A stretch of DNA of 64,000 bases from Geodermatophilus tzadiensis. Its GTDB lineage: Bacteria > Actinomycetota > Actinomycetes > Mycobacteriales > Geodermatophilaceae. Location: NCBI RefSeq assembly GCF_003002915.1, contig NZ_PVTG01000011.1, forward strand, positions 62,001 through 126,000. Direction: 5' to 3'. The translations under genes were made by a program, and so were the position numbers. The notes beneath the pieces were generated by a model, which worked only from the letters and a program-made list of their open reading frames with translations, was not told the DNA's origin and searched no databases. How positions within the stretch are numbered: the stretch's first letter is position 1; the number at the start of each line of letters is the position of its first letter. Below are positions 54,604-63,336 of the stretch, piece by piece.

Positions 54604-56637
54604 CCCAGCCTGTCCGACCTCGGACAACTCCCCAAGCGGCTCGTCCTGGGCCGACCGGTCCGCAGCGACCGGGTCGGCGAGTCGCTGCTGCCCAAGCGCC
54701 TGGCGCTGCCGATCTTCGCCAGCGACCCGCTCTCCTCGGTGGCCTACGCCACCCAGGAGATCCTCATCGTGCTGACGCTCGCCGGCACGGCGTTCCTGTT
54801 CCTGGCGCCCTGGCTGGCGATCGCCGTCGTGCTGCTGCTGGGGACCGTCGTCCTCTCCTACCGCCAGGTGGTGCGGGCCTACCCCTCCGGCGGTGGGGAC
54901 TACGAGGTGGCGATCAAGAACCACGGGCAGTTCGCCGGGCTGGTCGTGGCCAGCGCGCTGCTGGTCGACTACGTGCTCACCGTGGCCGTGTCGGTGGCGG
55001 CCGGCACCGACAACGTCATCTCGGCCTTCCCGGCCCTCAACCAGCACCGCGTGGCCATCGCCGTGGGGCTGGTGGCGCTGCTGGCCGCGGCCAACCTGCG
55101 CGGGCTGCGGGAGTCCGGCCGCACGTTCGCCGTGCCGACCTACCTGTTCATCTCCGGGATCCTGGTCATGGTCGTGACCGGGCTGGTGCGGCACTTCTTC
55201 GGCACGGACATCACCGCCGAGAGCGCCGGCTACTCGATCAGCCCCGAGCCCGGGTTCGAGCAGCTGACCGGCCTGGCGCTGCTGTTCTTCGTGCTGCGCG
55301 CCTTCGCCTCCGGGTGCACCGCGCTCACCGGCGTCGAGGCGATCGCGAACGGCGTCCCGGCCTTCAAGCCGCCGAAGAGCCGCAACGCGGCGACGACGCT
55401 GGCGCTCATGGGCGGCATCGCCGCGACGATGTTCTCCGGCGTCACCGCGCTGGCCCTCTTCGCCGACGTCAAGTACGCCGAGCACCCCTGCGACCTCGTC
55501 GGCTTCACCGGCTGCGAGACCGAGCCGCAGCGCACGGTCATCGCCCAGGTCGCCGCGGCGACCTTCGGCGGGGACACCTCGGTCGGCTTCTTCTACATCC
55601 AGGCGGCCACGGCGCTGGTCCTCGTCCTCGCCGCGAACACCGCGTTCAACGGCTTCCCGCTGCTGGGCAACGTGCTGGCCCAGGACAGCTTCCTGCCCCG
55701 CCAGCTGCACACCCGCGGCGACAAGCTGGTCTACAGCAACGGCATCCTGCTGCTCGCCGGGTTCGCCGCGCTGCTGATCACCGCCTTCCAGGCCGACGTC
55801 AACCGGCTGATCCAGATGTACATCGTCGGGGTGTTCACCAGCTTCTCGATCGGCCAGTGGGGGATGGTCCGGCACTGGCGGCGCGAGCTGGCCACCGAGA
55901 CCGACGCGCGGGCCCGCGCGCGGATCCGCCGGTCGCAGCTGATCAACGCCGTCGGCGGCAGCCTGACGACGATCGTGCTGCTGATCATCGTCGTCACGAA
56001 GTTCACCCGCGGCGCCTACCTGGTGATCCTCGTGATGCCGGTGCTCTTCCTGCTCATGCAGGCCATCAACCGGCACTACTCGCACGTCGCCGCACAGCTC
56101 ACCCCCGACAGCAGCGCCCGGCTGCTGCCCAGCAAGGTGCACGCCATCGTGCTGGTGTCCAAGGTGCACAAGCCGACGCTGCGCGCGCTGGCCTTCGCCC
56201 GGGCGACCCGGCCGGACGTGCTCACCGCGGTGACGGTCAACGTCGACGACGCCGAGACCCGCGGCCTGCAGGCCGACTGGGAGCGCTACGACATCCCGGT
56301 GCCGCTGACGGTGCTCGAGTCGCCCTACCGGGAGATCACCCGGCCGGTGGTCGACTACGTCAAGGGGATCCGCCGGCAGAGCCCGCGGGAGCTGGTCATC
56401 GTCTTCGTGCCGCAGTACGTGGTGGGCCACTGGTGGGAGAACGTGCTGCACAACCAGAGCGCGCTGCGGCTGCGCGCCCGGCTGCAGTTCCAGCCCGGCG
56501 TCATGATCACCACGGTGCCGTGGCAGCTGGAGAGCTCGATCGGCCGGGGCGACGACGACCGGCGGCCGGGCCCCATGCCCGGCGACCTGCGCCGCGGCCT
56601 GACCGACGACCAGGTGGACGCGACCCCCTATGGATGA
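54601..56637 (+). CDS. APC-superfamily amino acid permease
   Basis: This 678-residue inner-membrane transporter of the amino acid-polyamine-organocation superfamily has about twelve hydrophobic segments in the first 470 residues (SVAYATQEILIVLTL as the broken first helix, SYRQVVRAYPSGGGDY as the second), then a cytoplasmic C-terminal domain of about 190 residues. The substrate is not evident; related proteins in this position are sometimes annotated as DNA-binding or K+-linked without evidence. Its proximity to trkA genes makes K+ or amino acid homeostasis an inference only. Its stop overlaps the next ATG. Confidence 0.9.
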   Translation: MPSLSDLGQLPKRLVLGRPVRSDRVGESLLPKRLALPIFASDPLSSVAYATQEILIVLTLAGTAFLFLAPWLAIAVVLLLGTVVLSYRQVVRAYPSGGGDYEVAIKNHGQFAGLVVASALLVDYVLTVAVSVAAGTDNVISAFPALNQHRVAIAVGLVALLAAANLRGLRESGRTFAVPTYLFISGILVMVVTGLVRHFFGTDITAESAGYSISPEPGFEQLTGLALLFFVLRAFASGCTALTGVEAIANGVPAFKPPKSRNAATTLALMGGIAATMFSGVTALALFADVKYAEHPCDLVGFTGCETEPQRTVIAQVAAATFGGDTSVGFFYIQAATALVLVLAANTAFNGFPLLGNVLAQDSFLPRQLHTRGDKLVYSNGILLLAGFAALLITAFQADVNRLIQMYIVGVFTSFSIGQWGMVRHWRRELATETDARARARIRRSQLINAVGGSLTTIVLLIIVVTKFTRGAYLVILVMPVLFLLMQAINRHYSHVAAQLTPDSSARLLPSKVHAIVLVSKVHKPTLRALAFARATRPDVLTAVTVNVDDAETRGLQADWERYDIPVPLTVLESPYREITRPVVDYVKGIRRQSPRELVIVFVPQYVVGHWWENVLHNQSALRLRARLQFQPGVMITTVPWQLESSIGRGDDDRRPGPMPGDLRRGLTDDQVDATPYG

Positions 56638-57952
56638 AGGACCCCCTGCCCCCCACCGCTCGCAGGCTCGCGGCAGGCCCCTGCAGGGGGCCAAGGGCCT
56701 GGGGTGGGTGGGCCGGGAGCTGGAGGTGACCGTCGGCCCGGTCGCGCACGGCGGGCACTGCGTCGCCCGCGCCGAGGGCCGGGTGGTGTTCGTCCGGCAC
56801 GCGCTGCCGGGCGAGCGGGTCGTCGCCCGGGTCACCGAGGACCGCCAGCCCGGTTACTGCCGCGCCGACGCCGTCGAGGTGCTCGAGGCCGCGCCCGACC
56901 GCGTCGAGCGGCCCTGCCCGTACAGCGGGCCCGGGCGCTGCGGCGGCTGCGACTGGCAGCACGTCGCGCACGAGGGGCAGCTGCGGCTCAAGGCCGACGT
57001 CGTCCGCGAGCAACTGACCCGCCTGGGCGGGCTCGACGCCGCCGACCCGGTGCTGCGCGACCTCGCCGTCGAGGCGCTGCCCGGCGGACCGCTGCGCTGG
57101 CGGTCGCGGGCGCGCTTCGCCGTCGGCCGCGACGGCGTGCCGGGGCTGCGGCGGCACCGCTCGCACGACGTCGTCCCGCTCGGGGACTGCCCGATCACCG
57201 TCGAGTCCGCCGCGCGCGCGGTGCTCGACCGGCGCTGGCCGGGCGCCGGGGCGGTCGACGTCGCCGTCGACTCGGCCGGGGCGGTGACCACCACGCGCCT
57301 GGACCGCCGCGGCGTCCCGACGTCGACCCGCGTGCTGCGGCCGGGGGCGGACGTGCCGGCCGAGCCCGCCGGGCGGGCCGCGCGACGGGCCGGTGGGCGG
57401 GACTGGGAGGTCGAGGGCACCGGCTTCTGGCAGGTGCACGGGGCGGCGGCCGACGCGCTGGTGGGCGCCGTCGCCGCGTACGCCGGCGTCCGCGCCGGGG
57501 ACACCGTGCTCGACCTGTACGCCGGCGCCGGCCTGTTCGGCGGGGCCCTGGCGCCCGCGGCGGGGGACACCGGCCGGGTGGTCTGCGTGGAGTCCGACGC
57601 CGAGGCGTGCGCGGCGGCCGAGGCGAACCTGGCCGGCCTGCCACAGGCCGAGGTGTGGCAGGGCGAGGTGGACGCCGAGGGCCTCACCGGGCTGCTCGAG
57701 GAGCTCGGCGGCACCCCGGACGTCGTCGTCCTGGACCCGCCGCGGGCCGGCGCCGGGCCGGCGGTGAGCCGCGTGCTGGCCGGCACCGGGGCGCGTGCGG
57801 TGGTCTACGTGGCCTGCGACCCGGCCTCGCTCGGCCGCGACACCGCCGTGTTCGCCGCCGCCGGGTACCGCCTCGCGGAGCTGCGCGGGTTCGACGCCTT
57901 CCCGATGACCGCCCACGTCGAGTGCGTCGCCCTGTTCACCCCTTCCCGCTGA
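56630..57952 (+). CDS. TRAM-domain class I RNA methyltransferase (TrmA/RumA-like)
   Basis: This 440-residue enzyme has an N-terminal TRAM domain (VTVGPVAHGGHCVARAEGRVVF), an Fe-S cysteine set (CPYSGPGRCGGCDW), and a SAM-binding domain with VLDLYAGAGLFGGALA. The catalytic cysteine is in YVACDPASLGRD, the class that makes 5-methyluridine in rRNA or tRNA. The target base is not determinable. The first 24 residues come from dispersed repeat copy 6; a GTG at 56708 would skip it. It corresponds to Rv2689c. Confidence 0.9.
   Translation: MDEGPPAPHRSQARGRPLQGAKGLGWVGRELEVTVGPVAHGGHCVARAEGRVVFVRHALPGERVVARVTEDRQPGYCRADAVEVLEAAPDRVERPCPYSGPGRCGGCDWQHVAHEGQLRLKADVVREQLTRLGGLDAADPVLRDLAVEALPGGPLRWRSRARFAVGRDGVPGLRRHRSHDVVPLGDCPITVESAARAVLDRRWPGAGAVDVAVDSAGAVTTTRLDRRGVPTSTRVLRPGADVPAEPAGRAARRAGGRDWEVEGTGFWQVHGAAADALVGAVAAYAGVRAGDTVLDLYAGAGLFGGALAPAAGDTGRVVCVESDAEACAAAEANLAGLPQAEVWQGEVDAEGLTGLLEELGGTPDVVVLDPPRAGAGPAVSRVLAGTGARAVVYVACDPASLGRDTAVFAAAGYRLAELRGFDAFPMTAHVECVALFTPSR
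56635..56697 (+). repeat. Dispersed hairpin repeat, copy 6 (within a coding start)
   Basis: The element begins at the APC permease TGA stop (TGAAGGACCCCCTGC), runs through a C-run, CCGCTCGCAGGCTCGCGG and ends GCAGGGGGCC. Outer stem CCCCCTGC pairs with GCAGGGGG. If the ATG at 56630 is used, it encodes the N-terminus of the methyltransferase. Confidence 0.75.
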
Positions 57953-58099
57953 CGTCCTCCCGCGGGCGGCCTCCGGGTCACTGCCGCCCGCGGGGTGCGC
58001 GCTGCTCGGGGTGCCGGTCGACCGTCGGCGGGACCAGCCGGGGCAGGGCGGCGTGTCCGCCCACGACCCGGTCCGAGCGGGCGGCGCACCCGCCCCGGC

Positions 58100-58115
58100 T
58101 ACGGTGGGTGGCGTG
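58100..58115 (+). promoter_or_regulatory. -10 hexamer for a leaderless start
   Basis: TACGGT lies seven bases before the GTG of the 75-residue protein and no ribosome-binding site is seen. Confidence 0.45.
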
Positions 58116-58340
58116 ACCACCTGGGAGTACGCCTCGGTCATCACGGCCAACGACGCGGAGTCGCAGCGCGCGGGGGTGAGCGTCAAGCTCCCCAACGGCT
58201 CGCTCGAGCGGCAGCAGGGAGACACCAGCTCGGTGCTCAACCGGCTCGGTGGCGAGGGGTGGGAGCTGGTCAGCTACCACTCCAGCGGCGCAGGCACCTG
58301 GGGGTTCGAGCAGTTCTGGCTCAAGCGCCCCTCGGCCTAG
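58113..58340 (+). CDS. Small DUF4177-like protein
   Basis: This 75-residue protein has TTWEYASVITANDAES at the start and LNRLGGEGWELVSYHSSGAG near the end, which matches the DUF4177-like pattern (Y at start, GWELV near the end). It is cytoplasmic and of unknown function. The GTG start fits a leaderless promoter. Dispersed repeat copy 7 lies 13 bases after the stop. Confidence 0.8.
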   Translation: MTTWEYASVITANDAESQRAGVSVKLPNGSLERQQGDTSSVLNRLGGEGWELVSYHSSGAGTWGFEQFWLKRPSA

Positions 58341-58352
58341 GTCACGTCCGGT

Positions 58353-58413
58353 CGAAGGACCACCCCTCCCCCCACACCTCGCAGGCTCGGCGCGGGACCC
58401 TGGGGGGCGGCCA
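58353..58413 (+). repeat. Dispersed hairpin repeat, copy 7
   Basis: CGAAGGACCACCCCTCCC, a C-run, ACCTCGCAGGCTCGGCG, GGACCC and GGGGGGCGGCC follow the family order. It begins 13 bases past the TAG of the DUF4177-like gene and is more diverged than copies 2-6. Confidence 0.65.
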
Positions 58414-58463
58414 TCCGGCCCGTCGGGTCGAACGAGCGTTCGACGTGCGGCACACTCCCCGCC

Positions 58464-58832
58464 GTGGGAGCTCCCGTCCCTCCGGGCTGGCCGGAGCAGG
58501 TGCGGCCGCCGGGTGCCCCCGACTGGGAGGCGACGGCGGTGGCGTGGCTGTTCGACCTGGTCCCGCCGGACTACCGCGCCCACGCCGTCCTGCGCCGCTA
58601 CCCGGTGCTGCTCGCCCGGTTCGCCGCCGACCACGTGTCCGCCGGGCTCGAGGCCGCGCGGGAGGGCTGGCGCACCGTCCGCGTGGAGCTGGCCGACCAC
58701 CTGCCGCCCGACGCGATTGAGGCCGCCGTCGCCGCCTACGAGCGCGAGGGCGCGCGTCTGGTGGCGGCCCGGCGCGGCGTCGAGGTGGTCGCCGGGGCGC
58801 TGCGCGGCGAGGTGTGGGTGCCCCGGCTGTAG
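58464..58832 (+). CDS. Hypothetical actinobacterial protein
   Basis: This 122-residue protein has a mixed helix pattern: [42 protein letters not shown] and [18 protein letters not shown]. No family is recognised. Codon pattern (strong GC at third positions) and a CACACT hexamer seven bases before the GTG support expression. It converges with the ROK regulator gene, 14 bases apart. Confidence 0.75.
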   Translation: MGAPVPPGWPEQVRPPGAPDWEATAVAWLFDLVPPDYRAHAVLRRYPVLLARFAADHVSAGLEAAREGWRTVRVELADHLPPDAIEAAVAAYEREGARLVAARRGVEVVAGALRGEVWVPRL

Positions 58833-58846
58833 GACGTGGGCCTTCG

Positions 58847-60028
58847 TCACCTGAGCCGGTCGGCCTCCCTGAGCGCGACCGCCAGCGCGCCGAGCACCTC
58901 GGCGCGGCCCCCCAGCGAGCCCGGGACCACGGCGAGCCGCTCGGCGGCGGCGGGGATGGCGGACTGCACGAGCGCCCGCCGCAGCGGCTCGATGAGCAGG
59001 TCGCCGGCGGCGCCCAGCTCGCCGCCGACGACGACGCGGTCGGGGTTGAGGGTGTTGACCAGGCCGCCGAGGACGAGGCCGACCGAGGTGCCGGCGTCGG
59101 CGACCAGCCGCCGGCAGGCCTGGTCCCCGTCGACGGCGCCGGCCACCAGGGCCCGCAGGTCGCCGTACTGCGGGGCGGCGGCGCGGATGGCCTCCAGCAG
59201 CGCACTGCCGCCGGCGGTGAGCTCCAGGCAGCCGCGGTTGCCGCAGCGGCACAGTGCCCCCGCGGGGTCCAGGCTGACGTGCCCGACCTCCCCGGCGGTG
59301 CCCCCGACGCCGCGCAGCAGGCCGCCGTCGAGGACCAGCGCGCCGCCGACCCCCGTCGCCATCTTCAGGTAGACGGTGAAGCGGGAGCCCCGGCCGGCGC
59401 CCCACCGGACCTCGGCCAGCGCGCCCAGGTTGGCGTCGTTGTCGGCGATCACCGGGACGGCCAGCCGCCGCCGCAGCTCCAGCGCCGGGGCGCTGCCCGA
59501 CCAGGTCGGCAGGATGTTCGACTGCGCCACCGTGGCCTCGGCGGTCGCCGCGCCGCTCACCAGCGGCGTGGGCAGCCCGACCACCATCCCGGCGACGTCG
59601 GCCGTGCTCGCGCCCACGCTCTCCAGCTCGGCGCAGACCCGCGCCGCGACGGCGTCGAGGACGGCGTCGGCCGCGAGGTCGGCGACCGCCAGCGACACCA
59701 CCTGCTCGCCGACCACCTCGTGGGAGAGGTCGGCGACGGCGACGCGGACGTGCGTGCGGCCGATGTCCACCCCGACGACCACGCCGGCCCGGCGGGTGAG
59801 CCGCACCAGACCGGCCGGGCGCCCGCCGGTGGGCTGGGCGTCGGCCGCGTCGGCCGGGCTGACCAGGCCGCGGCCCACCAGGTCGCTGACGTACCCCGAC
59901 ACCGTCGCCCGCGACAGGCCGGTCTGCTCCACCAGCTGGGCGCGGGTGGCCGGACCGCCGAGCCGCAGCGCCTCCACCAGGCGGCGCGGCGGCCCGGTGA
60001 GGTCGGGCAGCCACGGCCGGGGGTCCAT
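58847..60028 (-). CDS. ROK-family transcriptional regulator
   Basis: This 393-residue protein has an N-terminal winged helix ([23 protein letters not shown]) and a ROK sugar-kinase-like domain: [34 protein letters not shown], and the zinc motif ([10 protein letters not shown]). These are often repressors of sugar uptake, such as the XylR or NagC group, so it may regulate the sugar-binding lipoprotein gene 3.3 kb away; this is inference. The ATG at 60028 is favoured by the promoter just upstream. Confidence 0.93.
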   Translation of the reverse strand: MDPRPWLPDLTGPPRRLVEALRLGGPATRAQLVEQTGLSRATVSGYVSDLVGRGLVSPADAADAQPTGGRPAGLVRLTRRAGVVVGVDIGRTHVRVAVADLSHEVVGEQVVSLAVADLAADAVLDAVAARVCAELESVGASTADVAGMVVGLPTPLVSGAATAEATVAQSNILPTWSGSAPALELRRRLAVPVIADNDANLGALAEVRWGAGRGSRFTVYLKMATGVGGALVLDGGLLRGVGGTAGEVGHVSLDPAGALCRCGNRGCLELTAGGSALLEAIRAAAPQYGDLRALVAGAVDGDQACRRLVADAGTSVGLVLGGLVNTLNPDRVVVGGELGAAGDLLIEPLRRALVQSAIPAAAERLAVVPGSLGGRAEVLGALAVALREADRLR

Positions 60029-60035
60029 GCCGGGG

Positions 60036-60064
60036 ATGGTCCGGCGGGCCCCTTCTTCTGTCAA
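60036..60064 (-). promoter_or_regulatory. Sigma-70-type promoter of the ROK gene
   Basis: On the minus strand TTGACA (60059-60064) is a perfect -35 element; after 17 bases GACCAT (60036-60041) acts as the -10, seven bases before the ATG at 60028. This layout gives a leaderless transcript and supports that start over TTG at 60064. Confidence 0.6.
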
Positions 60065-60152
60065 CGATCGACGGAAGTCCGACGCCGAGGCGTGACCCCG
60101 GTGCGGCGCCGTCCGCTCCTCGCTCGCCCGGAGCCACCCGCCCGAGCGCGAC

Positions 60153-60158
60153 TACAGT
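60153..60158 (+). promoter_or_regulatory. Candidate -10 element of dxs
   Basis: TACAGT is the best -10-like hexamer upstream of dxs; it would give a leader of about 55 bases. No clear -35 is present. Confidence 0.35.
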
Positions 60159-60217
60159 GGGTCGGCGGCCCTCCCGTGCCGTGCCCCTGCCGCCGACAGA
60201 GAGGACACCGCGCCGCC

Positions 60218-62128
60218 GTGTCGCTCCTGCGCTCCCTGCGAGACCCCGCCGACCTGAGGGCGCTGCCCGCCGACCGGCTGCCCGCGCTGGCCGCCGAGAT
60301 CCGCGACGCGCTCGTCACCAGCGTCGCGCGCACCGGCGGCCACCTCGGCCCCAACCTGGGCTGCGTCGAGCTGACCATCGCGCTGCACCGGGTGTTCGAC
60401 TCCCCGCGCGAGCCGATCGTCTTCGACACCGGCCACCAGGCCTATGTGCACAAGATGCTCACCGGCCGGGTGGGGGGCTTCGACCGGCTGCGCCAGCGCG
60501 GCGGGCTGTCGGGCTACCCCAGCCGCGCCGAGAGCGAGCACGACTGGGTGGAGAACAGCCACGCGTCGACGGCCCTGTCCTACGCCGACGGGCTGGCCCG
60601 GGCCTTCGCCGTCCGCGGCGACCAGCGGCCGGTCGTCGCCGTCGTCGGCGACGGCGCGCTCACCGGCGGCATGGCCTGGGAGGCGCTGAACAACATCGCC
60701 GCCGCCCAGGACCGGCCCGTGGTCATCGTCGTCAACGACAACGGCCGCTCCTACTCGCCGACCATCGGCGGTGTCGCCGACGCGCTGGGCACGCTGCGGC
60801 TGCGGCCGGGCTACGAGCAGGCGCTGCTGCAGGTGCGCCAGGCGCTGCACCGGGCGCCCGTCGTCGGCTCGGCGCTCTACGACGCGCTGCACGCCATCAA
60901 GAAGGGCCTCAAGGACGTCCTGACGCCGCAGGGCATGTTCGAGGACCTCGGCATGAAGTACATCGGCCCGGTCGACGGGCACGACGTCGAGACCATGGAG
61001 TCGGCGCTGCGCCGCGCCCGCTCGTTCGGTGGCCCGGTGATCGTGCACGCGGTCACCACCAAGGGCTTCGGCTACCCGCCGGCCGAGACCGACCAGATCG
61101 ACGCCTGGCACGCCACCGGCGTCTTCGACCCCGACAGCGGGGCCAGCCCCAGCGCGGCCCGCGACTGGACGGCGGCCTTCTCCGACGAGCTGGTGCGCAT
61201 CGGCGCCGAGCGGGCCGACGTCGTGGCGGTCACCGCGGCGATGCTGCACCCGACCGGCCTGGCCGCCTTCGCCGAGCGCTGGCCCGAGCGCACCTTCGAC
61301 GTCGGCATCGCCGAGCAGCACGCGCTGACCAGCGCCGCGGGCATGGCGATGGGCGGGCTGCACCCGGTGGTCGCGGTCTACTCGACGTTCCTCAACCGCG
61401 CCTTCGACCAGCTGCTCATGGACGTCGCGCTGCACCGCCAGCCGGTCACCGTCGTCCTGGACCGGGCCGGGGTGACCGGCACCGACGGCGCCTCGCACAA
61501 CGGCATGTGGGACATGTCGATCCTGCCGGTGGTGCCCGGGCTGCGCCTGGCCGCGCCGCGCGACGAGCCGACGCTGCGGGAGGCGCTGCGCGAGGCCGTC
61601 GAGGTCGCTGACGGGCCCACCGTCGTGCGCTTCCCCAAGGGGCCGCCGCCGGTCGACATCCCGGCGCTGGAGCGGCGCGGCCCGGTCGACGTGCTGCGCC
61701 GCGGGGAGCGCGCCGAGGTGCTGCTGGTCGCCGTCGGCTCGATGGTGCCGCTGTGCCTGGCCGCCGCGGAGCGGGCCGCCGACCACGGCATCGAGGTCAC
61801 CGTCGTCGACCCGCGCTGGGTGGTGCCGGTCCCCGCGGAGCTCGTCGAGCTCGCCGCGGACCACCGCCTGGTGGTCACCGTCGAGGACGGCGGCCGGGCC
61901 GGCGGCCTGGGCACGACGCTGACCCAGGCGCTGCAGGACGCCGGCCGCGACGTCCCGGTGCGCGCGATGGGCCTGCCGCAGGCGTTCCTCGAGCACGGCA
62001 GCCGCGGTCAGGTGCTGGCCGACGCCGGGCTGACGGAGCAGGACGTCGCCCGGCGGATCGCGGAGTGGACCGCGGTGCTGACCGAGCGCGAGGAGCAGGC
62101 GCTGCCCGTCGACGGCGCCCCGCGGTGA
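60218..62128 (+). CDS. dxs: 1-Deoxy-D-xylulose-5-phosphate synthase
   Basis: This 636-residue thiamine diphosphate-dependent enzyme joins pyruvate and glyceraldehyde 3-phosphate, the first step of the MEP isoprenoid pathway. It has [16 protein letters not shown] for thiamine diphosphate/Mg, the transketolase segment with [19 protein letters not shown] (catalytic Glu), and the C-terminal domain with [14 protein letters not shown]. Length and domain order fit Dxs. The GTG at 60218 has AGAGGAC somewhat far upstream. The next gene overlaps its stop. Confidence 0.96.
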   Translation: MSLLRSLRDPADLRALPADRLPALAAEIRDALVTSVARTGGHLGPNLGCVELTIALHRVFDSPREPIVFDTGHQAYVHKMLTGRVGGFDRLRQRGGLSGYPSRAESEHDWVENSHASTALSYADGLARAFAVRGDQRPVVAVVGDGALTGGMAWEALNNIAAAQDRPVVIVVNDNGRSYSPTIGGVADALGTLRLRPGYEQALLQVRQALHRAPVVGSALYDALHAIKKGLKDVLTPQGMFEDLGMKYIGPVDGHDVETMESALRRARSFGGPVIVHAVTTKGFGYPPAETDQIDAWHATGVFDPDSGASPSAARDWTAAFSDELVRIGAERADVVAVTAAMLHPTGLAAFAERWPERTFDVGIAEQHALTSAAGMAMGGLHPVVAVYSTFLNRAFDQLLMDVALHRQPVTVVLDRAGVTGTDGASHNGMWDMSILPVVPGLRLAAPRDEPTLREALREAVEVADGPTVVRFPKGPPPVDIPALERRGPVDVLRRGERAEVLLVAVGSMVPLCLAAAERAADHGIEVTVVDPRWVVPVPAELVELAADHRLVVTVEDGGRAGGLGTTLTQALQDAGRDVPVRAMGLPQAFLEHGSRGQVLADAGLTEQDVARRIAEWTAVLTEREEQALPVDGAPR

Positions 62129-62430
62129 CGTCGGCGCCGGCCGGCGACTGGGTGATCGCCGAGATCCAGGTGGCACCCTCGCCGGCCGGGACGCCCGACG
62201 ACCCGCACGCCCACGTCGAGGCCGCCGTCCGGGTCCTGCGGGACTCGGGTCTGCACGCGGAGGTCGGCGCGCTCGGGACGACGGTCGAGGGCGAGGCCGA
62301 CGCGGTCTGGGCCGCGCTGCGAGCCGCGCACGAGGCGATGCTGGCCGCCGGCGCGACCAGCGGCATCTCGCACGTCAAGGTGGCCACCGTGTCCCGGACG
62401 ATGGACAGCCTCACCCGCAAGTTCCGCTGA
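62125..62430 (+). CDS. MTH1187-family thiamine-binding-like protein
   Basis: This 101-residue protein of the MTH1187/YkoF-like family has a ferredoxin-like fold: [17 protein letters not shown] at the start, [20 protein letters not shown] and [20 protein letters not shown] at the end. Relatives bind thiamine. Coupling by a four-base overlap to dxs, a thiamine diphosphate enzyme, fits a role linked to thiamine, although this is inference. Confidence 0.88.
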   Translation: MTSAPAGDWVIAEIQVAPSPAGTPDDPHAHVEAAVRVLRDSGLHAEVGALGTTVEGEADAVWAALRAAHEAMLAAGATSGISHVKVATVSRTMDSLTRKFR

Positions 62431-62442
62431 GTCCCGGGCGAT

Positions 62443-62459
62443 GATCAGGTGACCTGATC
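62443..62459. promoter_or_regulatory. Perfect palindrome with TCAGGT half-sites
   Basis: The sequence gatcaggt-g-acctgatc is a perfect palindrome with one central base, 13 bases after the stop of the thiamine-binding-like gene. It looks like a dimeric repressor site. A second TCAGGT pair follows 12 bases later. Confidence 0.55.
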
Positions 62460-62471
62460 GTCGCGTGTCCG

Positions 62472-62493
62472 ACCTGACGGTGGGACGTCAGGT
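62472..62493. promoter_or_regulatory. Second inverted repeat with TCAGGT half-sites
   Basis: The repeat acctgacg-gtggga-cgtcaggt has eight-base arms and a six-base spacer. It shares the TCAGGT half-site with the palindrome at 62443-62459, but in the opposite order. Confidence 0.5.
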
Positions 62494-62539
62494 GGGACGC
62501 GCTGCGGTGAGGGAGGACGACGGACGGCCCAGGGCCCCC

Positions 62540-63081
62540 ACGCGGTGTGCCCGTGCGGGCGGAACGGCGTCGGCAGCGTGGCCAGGCCCTCGAGGGTGGT
62601 GCCCGGCCGCGGCGGCTCGTCGCCCGTCCCCAGTCCCCAGCCGTGCTCCTGCGAGCGGGTGCCACGGTGACCGGCTCCGGGCCGATCTGCCCGTCGGCCA
62701 CGGCCTCGGCGTACCGCTGCTGGCTGGCCGGCGCGAACGCGTCGGCGCGCTCCCGGGTCAGGTGCGGGAAGCGGTCGTGCAGGTTCTCCGCGGTGGAGCC
62801 ATGGGTGCCGCTGGCGGTGGTGGTGACGGCGGTCATCGCGCCGGCGCACATGCGGTCGATCGCGTAGCCGGGCACCGACCTCGGCAGCCCGGCCAGCAGC
62901 GCGGCGGTGCGCCCGATGGTCAGCTCCTGGTCGCCGACCTGGGTGGTGGCGGCGAGGGCGACCTCGTCGGCACGCGTCCCGGCGTGGACGCCCGGGGGCC
63001 GGCCTTGCCGAAGGAGGTGCGCACACCGTCGACGACGACGACCTCACGCAGCGGGCGGGGCCGCCGCTTTCGAGATGGCAC
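62540..63081 (-). pseudogene. Decayed acetyl-CoA acetyltransferase (thiolase)
   Basis: Several frames of the minus strand together recover a thiolase: REVVVVDGVRTSFGKAG (first frame, GTG at 63081 with a GGAGG site), then DRMCAGAMTAVTTTASG with the catalytic Cys, STAENLHDRFPHLTRERA, and TTLEGLATLPTPFRPHG, after which homology stops. Frame changes and missing segments between these pieces, plus loss of the C-terminal half, show that it is not functional. It probably served fatty acid or polyhydroxyalkanoate metabolism before decay. Confidence 0.8.
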
Positions 63082-63336
63082 AGGACCTCCGCGGGGATCG
63101 GTACCGGCCGGTACGGCTCGGCGCGGACGGAGTTCGCCGTCGGTGACAGCGGGGTCGAGCACGCCTCGGCCGGTCCCGGGGGCGGCCTCACCCGCGATGG
63201 GGAGCGCCCCGTCCGGTCCGCCCGTCGAGGTCACGGTCCGACAACGCCGTCCGTCCCCCCTTGCACGGACTGTGAGCCAGCGCGCATCCTGACCGCCGCA
63301 CTTCTGCGCATTCCCGACAGAACGGTGGACCCCTCC

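Larger units (their letters stand above)
62431..63336. other. Long non-coding stretch with a decayed thiolase
   Basis: About 900 bases hold no intact gene. It includes two inverted repeats (62443-62459 and 62472-62493), a thiolase pseudogene on the minus strand (about 62540-63081) and the presumed promoter of the sugar-binding protein gene. An inverted pair gtccgt/acggac sits near 63257-63278. Confidence 0.7.

Noticed and set aside
58814..62128. A 1104-residue version of dxs reaching back across the ROK gene
   Set aside because: Dxs homology begins at the GTG at 60218; the upstream part is antisense shadow of the ROK regulator.
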